A DNA stretch of 64,000 bases from Pseudomonas arsenicoxydans (GTDB taxonomy: Bacteria; Pseudomonadota; Gammaproteobacteria; Pseudomonadales; Pseudomonadaceae): assembly GCF_006438915.1 (NCBI RefSeq), contig NZ_RCZE01000007.1, positions 1 to 64,000 of the forward strand, in the 5' to 3' direction. Of this stretch, positions 58,061-64,000 are shown in pieces (the first letter of the stretch is position 1; the number at the start of each line of letters is the position of its first letter). A program made the translations under genes and the position numbers. The notes under the pieces are model-generated. The model was not told the DNA's origin. It made no database searches and worked only from the letters and a program-made list of their open reading frames with translations.

Positions 58061-58752
58061 TGCGCGAACGGGGTAATCATTTGCTGGCGGCTCGTGTCCA
58101 TGGCCTGGTAGAAGGCGTTGGACAAGTTGGCGTAGTTTGGCTCATCCCATTCGCCCTGGGCGGCTTGCACCGCGGCAAAGGGTTGGAACCACAACAGTTT
58201 GTTGTCCGCCAGATCGACCACCATGCCCTGCCCGGTCACCTGGGCCATCGGAGCGCTGGTTGGCACGACGCTGTAGTAGCTGCGAGTGGCGCCGGTGGCG
58301 AAGACGTTGACCAACAGCAGTCGATCGACACCTTGAGCGGCTTTGATCGGGGTCAAGTCGCGTACCGTGTAGCCTTCGCGGAAACTGGTTTCCTTGAATT
58401 TTTGCAGGTCCAGCGGCTCGTCGATCCGCTTGGCCTTGTAGCCTTTGGCTTGCAGCTTGGCGACGATCACATCCGGCAACGTATTAAGGTCGCGGGTTTG
58501 CCAATGCTCCACGTTGTCGCTGAGCTTGCTGTTGACGCCGCGGTTGATCGCGTAATCGATAAGGCCCTGGTTACCGGTCAATGCCAGCACCGGCGCCGGC
58601 AGCACCGTGATTGCCACGCCGATGGTCGGCTCTTTGGCATCCCAGAATTGATGGTCCAGCGGCACAGGAGGCTGGACGTGAGCACAGCCAGTGAGGGTCA
58701 GGCAGGCCAGCAACGTGATGGCAGCCCAAGTACGAAACGCGTGAAAGGTCAT
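58057..58752 (-). CDS. Predicted lipoprotein of unknown function (smaller of pair)
   Basis: The 231-residue protein has a signal and lipobox (TLLACLTLTGC). It is rich in hydrophobic strands without a motif I can name. It is translated just ahead of the larger lipoprotein. Confidence 0.75.
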   Translation of the reverse strand: MTFHAFRTWAAITLLACLTLTGCAHVQPPVPLDHQFWDAKEPTIGVAITVLPAPVLALTGNQGLIDYAINRGVNSKLSDNVEHWQTRDLNTLPDVIVAKLQAKGYKAKRIDEPLDLQKFKETSFREGYTVRDLTPIKAAQGVDRLLLVNVFATGATRSYYSVVPTSAPMAQVTGQGMVVDLADNKLLWFQPFAAVQAAQGEWDEPNYANLSNAFYQAMDTSRQQMITPFAQ

Positions 58753-58865
58753 GGATCAAGTCCCTATGATTGATAACAGTGCTTCCTGTGTCGGCAGCTT
58801 TCGTCTCAACTGTAGTGGCACATTGATATTTTTTTACGCGCAACGCTCTAGCGGCCGTGCTGGCT

Positions 58866-59531
58866 TCAGTTCACTTGCCCGCCCTTGGACTCACTCATGA
58901 TCTGCCGGATCGCCCCGACAAACGTCTCCACCGGCTGCCCGCCAGTGACGGCGTACTGCCCGTTGAACACCACCGTCGGCACTGAACTCACGCCTCGGGT
59001 CAGCCATAGCTGCTCTTCCTCAACCACCTCTTTGGCGTATTCCTCCGACGCCAGAATCGCCTCGGCCCGCTGCCGGTTCAGCCCGACGCTTTCGGCAATC
59101 TGCGCCAACTGCCCGTGATCGGACGGGTTGCCGCCGTCGGTGAAATACGCCTTGAACAGCGCTTCTTTCAGGTTGAACTGCAAGCCTTCCAGCCCTGCCC
59201 AGTACAGCAACCGATGCGCATCAAAGGTGTTGTAGATGCGGCTGGTGCCGTCGGTGCGAAACGTAAACCCGACCTCGGCGCCACGGGCGCGGATCATTTC
59301 GCGGTTCTTCTGCGATTGCTCGGGCGTCGAGCCGTATTTTTCGCTGATGTGTTCGGTGATGTTCTGCCCTTCGGGGCCCATCTTCGGGTTCAGCTCGAAC
59401 GGCTGGAAGCGGATCTCGGCCTGGACCTCATCACGCAAAATTTCCAGCGCCCGGGTCAGGCCGTACAAGCCGACGACGCACCAAGGGCAGGACACGTCGC
59501 TGACGAAATCGATTTTCAAAGGGGTACTCAT
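58866..59531 (-). CDS. DsbA-family oxidoreductase (FrnE-like)
   Basis: The 221-residue thioredoxin-fold protein has the CxxC motif FVSDVSCPWCVVG and the family segments FNTFDAHRLLYWAGLEG and TRGVSSVPTVVFNGQYAVTGGQP with the cis-Pro. The start MSTPLKIDF lacks a signal peptide, so it is cytoplasmic, as for FrnE. It may act in disulfide or redox stress responses. Confidence 0.9.
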   Translation of the reverse strand: MSTPLKIDFVSDVSCPWCVVGLYGLTRALEILRDEVQAEIRFQPFELNPKMGPEGQNITEHISEKYGSTPEQSQKNREMIRARGAEVGFTFRTDGTSRIYNTFDAHRLLYWAGLEGLQFNLKEALFKAYFTDGGNPSDHGQLAQIAESVGLNRQRAEAILASEEYAKEVVEEEQLWLTRGVSSVPTVVFNGQYAVTGGQPVETFVGAIRQIMSESKGGQVN

Positions 59532-59629
59532 CACACACCTCGCTGGCTGGATCGCGCGGGAAAGTTCGAACGATACACCCGACAGGCCCAAGGTGGCAGC
59601 CATACCACAATCCCCTGTGGGAGCAACCC

Positions 59630-59749
59630 TGTGGCGAGGGGGCTTGCCCCCGTTGGGTGGCGAAGCCGCCCCAGCATTTCAAAGTTAAACCGCATACACC
59701 GGGTTTACGACTGCTGCGCAGCCGGACGGGGGCAAGCCCCCTCGCCACA
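59630..59749. repeat. REP pair, type B (extended arms)
   Basis: The match extends outward to CAACCC/GGGTTG, so that the whole palindrome spans about 59625-59755, longer than other type B pairs. Confidence 0.85.
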
Positions 59750-59904
59750 GGGTTGTTCCAATAGGGGATTTGGGGTGTTTTCTGGGGGTGTGTTTAGTTC
59801 TGTTTAAGGTTACTTCCGGAAAGCTACAGCGCCTTGCGCCGTCGCCTACAACCACGTCAGAATCCGCCGGCTTGTGCGCCTGGAGGCCCGTCGGTAACTT
59901 GGTC

Positions 59905-60136
59905 CTGTCACTGATTTCCAGTGATCGGGTTTAGTAGCCCGGCTAGATTATCCTCGGATGCACAAGTGTCATCAGTCAGGTTTCGACCTGCACTTGATGG
60001 TAGCTGTGCGCATGGCGCCCTCGGGCGCGCCGGGTTTTTGGGTAATCTTTACCGGTCTACTAACTTGCGCACAGCTGCCACCCTTTCCGTTTAGTAGCGA
60101 GACAGGTTGCGGCTCTGACTTTAGGAAGAATACCCA
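59905..60136 (+). ncRNA. Structured leader of the DUF6124-type gene (candidate RNA switch)
   Basis: Stems seen: TCACTG/CAGTGA (59908-59924), CAAGTG/CACTTG around CAGG/CCTG (59963-59996), an 11-bp AGCTGTGCGCA/TGCGCACAGCT pair (60002 with 60076) enclosing a GGCGCC-type tetraloop hairpin and GGTAA/TTACC. The sequence GTTTAGTAGC occurs twice (59929, 60089), and CTACTAA between them (60057-60063) is complementary to 7 nt of each copy, so two exclusive pairings are possible. Confidence 0.6.
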
Positions 60137-60493
60137 ATGTTCAAAATTACTCCGAATCCACCGGAAACCGACGACGTTTCCCCCTACGAAACCCCCGAGT
60201 CCAAAAAACTCAACGAAGCCGCCGACCGCGCCCTCGATTACTACCTCAAACCGGTCATCCCCAAAGACACCCCACGCAAACCCAGCACCATTTACTTCGT
60301 TGCCCCCGACACCGACCACGAAACCCTGCTGGTCAACGCCTGCGAATCCCTGGCGTCAGCGAGCGTGATGTTGAGTGATTTCGCGGGGCAGTTGAACGGC
60401 ACACAGCGTCACACGCTGCTGGGCATTCAGCACTCGGTCATGCTCGGCGAACTGGCGGTGAACCTGATGCTGGATAACGTCGTCCCCACCTAA
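60137..60493 (+). CDS. DUF6124-family small protein (formerly DUF3077)
   Basis: The 118-residue protein has a polar, Pro-rich N terminus and a helical C-terminal half (HETLLVNACESLASASVMLSDFAGQLNG, LLGIQHSVMLGELAVNLMLD). This matches DUF6124 proteins, which are often present in several copies in fluorescent pseudomonads. No function is established. It is preceded by AGGAAG and a highly structured leader and followed by a type B REP. Confidence 0.78.
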   Translation: MFKITPNPPETDDVSPYETPESKKLNEAADRALDYYLKPVIPKDTPRKPSTIYFVAPDTDHETLLVNACESLASASVMLSDFAGQLNGTQRHTLLGIQHSVMLGELAVNLMLDNVVPT

Positions 60494-60522
60494 CCCCGAA
60501 TCTGTCGTGACTGGGGAGCCTT

Positions 60523-60653
60523 TGTGGCGAGGGAGCTTGCTCCCGCTCGGCTGCGCAGCAGTCGTAAACCGGTGAATACGGACTTTCTGAGACTCCGCGT
60601 ACGCAGGTTTTGGGCTGCTTCGCAGCCCAGCGGGAGCAAGCTCCCTCGCCACA
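60523..60653. repeat. REP pair, type B
   Basis: TGTGGCGAGGGAGCTTGCTC and its inverse flank GCGCAGCAG and CTTCGCAG palindromes. Confidence 0.85.
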
Positions 60654-60682
60654 GGGTTTTTGTCCAACAGATGGATTGGGGG

Positions 60683-61717
60683 TTACAGGAGATTCGGGGA
60701 CGGCACCGGGTCAATCTGCGCCCAGTGCGAAGTGTCCTCGCGATGGGTCTGCAAGTACGGCAACACCGCCGCCAGCAGCGGTGCCTTGAACGCTTCCTGG
60801 AAGCGATGCGCCAACCCCGGAATCAGCACCAGTTGACTGCCACGAATGTGCGCCGCCAAATGCACGCCGTGCATCACCGGCAACAACGGATCAGCCGTGC
60901 CATGCACCACCAGCGTCGGCACGCGCAAGTGGTTGAGCAAACCCACACGACTGCGCTCGGCGAGGATTGCCATGATCTGGCGCTTTACGCCCTCGGGGTT
61001 GAACGCCCGGTCGTAGGACTGCGCCGCTTGTTGCAGCAACGCCTGACGGTCATCCGTCACCGACGGACTGCCCAGCGCCGCGAGCAAATCGGCCTGCTGC
61101 TCGAGCGCCACTTCACGATTCGGCGCGCCACGACGCGACAACAATTGCACCAGCGCCGCACTCGGCGCCGGCAAGCCTTCGGCCCCGGAGCTGGTCATGA
61201 TCAACGTCAGGCTTTCCACACGCTGCGGCGCCATCGCCGCCATGTGCTGAGCAATCATCCCGCCCATGCTCGCGCCCAAGACGTGGAATTGTTCGACGTG
61301 CAAGACGTCCATCAACCCCAGCGCATCATCGGCCATGTCGGTCAGGGTGTACGGCGCCGACACCGGCAAGCCGAGTTTGTAGCGCAAGGCTTCGAAGGTC
61401 AGGTTGGCTTCGGCCGGGGTTTGCCGCCAGGTGGACAGGCCAACATCACGATTGTCGTAACGAATCACCCGGAAACCCTGCTGACACAGCGCGACCACCA
61501 CCTCATCCGGCCAATGAATCAACTGCCCGCCCAACCCCATCACCAGCAACAAAGCAGGATCCGACGCACGGCCGATGCTCTGGTACGCCAGGCTTACCTG
61601 CGCCAGATCGGCATGTTCGGTTGGAACGTTGACGTCGCAACGGGACGCCGCGAAAGACGGCAGGCCGAACAGCAGCGCGGCCAGAAAGGCCGCTGTTGAT
61701 AAAAATCGTGCACGCAT
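60683..61717 (-). CDS. Exported alpha/beta hydrolase
   Basis: The 344-residue protein has a signal peptide ([25 protein letters not shown]) and a canonical hydrolase domain: oxyanion [15 protein letters not shown], the nucleophile elbow GASMGG, and a C-terminal DPLLPVMHG and IPGLAHRF carrying the acid and His. This resembles epoxide-hydrolase/haloperoxidase-like hydrolases, but the substrate is unknown. The ATG at 61717 is chosen to match the signal peptide. The 36 codons upstream are excluded. Confidence 0.85.
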   Translation of the reverse strand: MRARFLSTAAFLAALLFGLPSFAASRCDVNVPTEHADLAQVSLAYQSIGRASDPALLLVMGLGGQLIHWPDEVVVALCQQGFRVIRYDNRDVGLSTWRQTPAEANLTFEALRYKLGLPVSAPYTLTDMADDALGLMDVLHVEQFHVLGASMGGMIAQHMAAMAPQRVESLTLIMTSSGAEGLPAPSAALVQLLSRRGAPNREVALEQQADLLAALGSPSVTDDRQALLQQAAQSYDRAFNPEGVKRQIMAILAERSRVGLLNHLRVPTLVVHGTADPLLPVMHGVHLAAHIRGSQLVLIPGLAHRFQEAFKAPLLAAVLPYLQTHREDTSHWAQIDPVPSPNLL

Positions 61718-61922
61718 GAAAAACACCAAAACGCAGAACCCCAGTAGAGCGCGAGTCTGATGATGTTTGTTCAATCGCGCTGCCACAGTTGCGTGACAAT
61801 TTCGTGAATCTCGCCCAATGGTCAATGCGATAACTATGTAGTGCCATGGACGCGGGTAGATTTCTTTTAATGGTGCGCTTCAAGAGCGGATACGCCGCTC
61901 CCCTGCACAGAGCCCCGTTGCC

Positions 61923-64000
61923 ATGAATGACAGTGCGTTCAGCACCCTGCCGGTTTCCCCACCTATTGGGATATCGGCCCCCGCGCTCCTGAAAAACAAC
62001 CCTGATGAAAGCCTGCTGCTGAGCGCTTGGGCACGTTGGCGCGAGTGCAGCCAGGGTTTGCAGGCGTTGTTTGACGCCGCTCCGCGTCGAGGTCACCGCC
62101 CGGAACCGACGCTCAATGAACGCTGGAATGCCTATTGGGATGCCCGGGCACCGGGTACGCCGGTGTCGCGGCGCGAGCGGGCGGGTCAGTTGTACTGCCG
62201 TCATTTCGAGGCCTGCGCGCAGGTGGCATTCGCTCGCCGGACCCTGACGGCTGAACAGTTGCAGCCGTTGTTGTTGATCCTGGCTCCGCCCACCTCTGTT
62301 CTGCGTCTGAACGATGAGCCCATCCACACCGAGCAGTTGACCTTGGTGTTGAGCGACAGCGGCACCCTGAAACTCCCGGCCGCCTGGGTCATCAGCGTCG
62401 GCGACCGGCAACCCGCCGCGCAGTGGCTGTACCTGCCGGGCCGGCCGGTTCCCATTCAGCGCTTCAATCAGCGCAGTGACATGGAAGACTGGTTGTCCGG
62501 GCAATCCCTCGTTCCGCAGGGCCTGCCCGACGATGACGTGCGCGTTGAATACACCGCGAAAGCCGAGCCCCTCATTGTCGGAATCACAGAACTGCTTTTA
62601 CACCCGCAGTACGCGAACGCCGTGGTTTTCACCGTTCCTGCGGACCTTGAAATCCCCCTGCCGTACAGCGCGCTTGAAGATGAACCACCGCTGTTCGACA
62701 GCCTGTTCGCCGACATTCCCTGGCCCCAGCGCCAGGCTTCACTGAACCGACAGCGCGATGCGCTCGAAGCACTGTTGGGCGACGATCTCGGCAGCGACCG
62801 CCACCCGTCATTCAAAGAGGCATTGAAGACGCTGGAGACGGCTGAGCAAGCCGCCGATACATCCGCAACCGCCCTGCTTTACCGGTCGCGCGCCCTCGAT
62901 TTTACGACCCTCAACCGCGAGTTCAGCGCACTCCATCAGGCGCACAAGGATGGCCTGCGCTCCGAAGCCCAGCTTCAGTTCGCGCTCAAGCAACTCGACA
63001 ATGATGAGTTCAGCCTGATCAACGCGGTGCTGGATACGCCGCTCGCGGCCGATCGCGACGCCGCCATCACCGCCGCCAGCCTGACGCTGTCGATGATCGG
63101 GGCCAACGGCAGCACTACCCGCGAGGCGCTCAACGGTCCCTTCGTCATCACCCGGGATACGCCATCGCCGCACAGTCTTTTGTTGTACTGGCCCGGCACC
63201 GGAGGCGGTTTGCAACGGTTTGCCAACCGCTCAGAACTGGAGCGACAGCTGTTCAAGATCCAGAGTCAGGACAAGGTCCTGGCCCTGCACCTGAACACAA
63301 TCGTTAGCGACCCGCTGCATTTCAGCCTTGATCAGCAGACCACCCATTTCGAAGAACAAGCCGCGCATTTACGCCTGCCCACTCCCGACGCCGCCCAAGC
63401 CCTACAACGTGCAGACGAACTGGAAAAATTGCGCAAACAAACACTCGCCACCTTGCAAGTGCCGGTGCCGGCCGCACGGAGCCTGGCCTTCTCTCACCTG
63501 CTGGAACAAAGCCGCGCCGCAACCCTCTTCTCCCTGTTGCCCGAATGGTTGGGCACTTTATCGGCGTCCGACCGCACTGAACTCAAGGGGTTGGTCGAGG
63601 CGTATATCCTCGCCATGCACCGTAGTCACCAACAGTTGGAAAGCGCCCTGCCTCCTCGTGACGATTTCACCCGTCAGCACTTGCAGGCCCGTCTGCGAAA
63701 AGACTTCTCACTCAACGGGCATTTCAGCGTGCAACTGGATCTGCCCGACGCGGTGACGTTGCGAAAACAACTGTCCGATGGCGCCACCCCGGGAACCCCA
63801 CAGAAACTCGTCGCAGTGCCCAGTGCAAGCCGCAGCAAAATGTCACTCGAAGAACTTGCCCAGCTCAACATCGATAACACGCCCTCGATGCAGCTGGAGC
63901 CCCTTTCACTGCGACTGGGTTTTATGCGATTGGAGGTCACGGCCGCGGATGAAGCCGAACGCCGCGCGTTGGCGAACGGCATCACCCTGCCCTGGCTGCG
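61923..64000 (+). CDS. DUF6543/dermonecrotic-toxin-like large protein, 5' part
   Basis: An open frame of 692 codons runs from the ATG at 61923 to the window end without a stop. It has no signal peptide. The N-terminal text (RRERAGQLYCRHFEACAQVAF, PYSALEDEPPLFDSLFADIP, then LLLYWPGTGGGLQRFANRSE) is typical of Pseudomonas DUF6543 proteins, which often total over 1500 residues and carry leucine-rich repeats or a NEL ubiquitin-ligase domain at the C terminus. Some are annotated as dermonecrotic toxins. Function and delivery route are unproven here, and the 3' part is needed to classify it. Confidence 0.8.
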   Translation, partial: MNDSAFSTLPVSPPIGISAPALLKNNPDESLLLSAWARWRECSQGLQALFDAAPRRGHRPEPTLNERWNAYWDARAPGTPVSRRERAGQLYCRHFEACAQVAFARRTLTAEQLQPLLLILAPPTSVLRLNDEPIHTEQLTLVLSDSGTLKLPAAWVISVGDRQPAAQWLYLPGRPVPIQRFNQRSDMEDWLSGQSLVPQGLPDDDVRVEYTAKAEPLIVGITELLLHPQYANAVVFTVPADLEIPLPYSALEDEPPLFDSLFADIPWPQRQASLNRQRDALEALLGDDLGSDRHPSFKEALKTLETAEQAADTSATALLYRSRALDFTTLNREFSALHQAHKDGLRSEAQLQFALKQLDNDEFSLINAVLDTPLAADRDAAITAASLTLSMIGANGSTTREALNGPFVITRDTPSPHSLLLYWPGTGGGLQRFANRSELERQLFKIQSQDKVLALHLNTIVSDPLHFSLDQQTTHFEEQAAHLRLPTPDAAQALQRADELEKLRKQTLATLQVPVPAARSLAFSHLLEQSRAATLFSLLPEWLGTLSASDRTELKGLVEAYILAMHRSHQQLESALPPRDDFTRQHLQARLRKDFSLNGHFSVQLDLPDAVTLRKQLSDGATPGTPQKLVAVPSASRSKMSLEELAQLNIDNTPSMQLEPLSLRLGFMRLEVTAADEAERRALANGITLPWL

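Larger units (their letters stand above)
59532..60136. other. Intergenic region with REP and DUF6124 leader
   Basis: This 605-nt gap contains a type B REP pair (59630-59749), a roughly 150-nt stretch without clear features (59760-59904), and the structured leader at 59905-60136. Confidence 0.75.

Overview
The window is ordinary, dense Pseudomonas chromosome, most likely from the P. fluorescens group. Evidence for this is the GC-rich codon use and about a dozen REP/REPIN palindromes of three sequence types. Gene order also fits: colRS beside inaA, then argG-motY-pyrC-rnt-peroxiredoxin-bfd-bfrB-grxD, and argF followed by an orphan ABC ATPase, all as I recall them from P. aeruginosa and P. putida. 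I see no tRNA, rRNA, CRISPR array, IS element or prophage. The least typical DNA is the G-depleted AT-rich stretch at about 20.8-21.3 kb and the large polymorphic-toxin-like gene running off the right end.

Layout. 0-6.8 kb: an envelope block with the metal-sensing ColRS system, a putative ColR-controlled methyltransferase/LPS-kinase-like operon, an LTA-synthase-like phosphotransferase and a PAP2 phosphatase. 7-9.7 kb: groESL with a structured leader and a heat-shock-like promoter, then fxsA. 9.8-15 kb: HugZ-like protein, SDR, Mrp/ApbC and metG. 15.2-20 kb: an rnf operon ending in nth, in which rnfC is absent, RnfB carries an RnfC-like tail, and RnfA/RnfE lack most of the cysteines expected to hold their shared [2Fe-2S] cluster. 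20-28.6 kb: a LuxR-type regulator, an orphan membrane protein, argG (three phased ArgR half-sites), motY, pyrC, rnt, and the iron-storage pair bfd/bfrB. 28.7-35.8 kb: a molybdopterin oxidoreductase, small membrane proteins, argF (ArgR box over its promoter), an ABC ATPase, PhzF and YbaK. 36-41.3 kb: glycerol regulon glpF-glpK-glpR-glpD with GlpR operators. 41.3-48.8 kb: acidic amino-acid uptake aatJQMP with its AauSR system, matching UAS sites and sigma54 promoter, then glpM. 49-50.7 kb: a paired SMR-like transporter and MipA/OmpV. 50.75-57.1 kb: an apparently self-contained sigma54-regulated locus (HAD phosphatase, class III aminotransferase, alpha/beta hydrolase, histidine kinase, sigma54 activator) whose pathway I do not recognise. 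57-64 kb: two lipoproteins, a FrnE-like DsbA, a DUF6124-type small protein behind an unusually structured leader, a secreted hydrolase, and the start of a DUF6543/dermonecrotic-toxin-like protein.

The best candidates for undescribed biology are the reduced Rnf complex, the sigma54/two-component aminotransferase locus with its perfect palindromic UAS, the switch-like DUF6124 leader, and a 93-nt stem-closed element upstream of argF. All family names come from reading protein motifs and from memory of related genomes. No database search was run.
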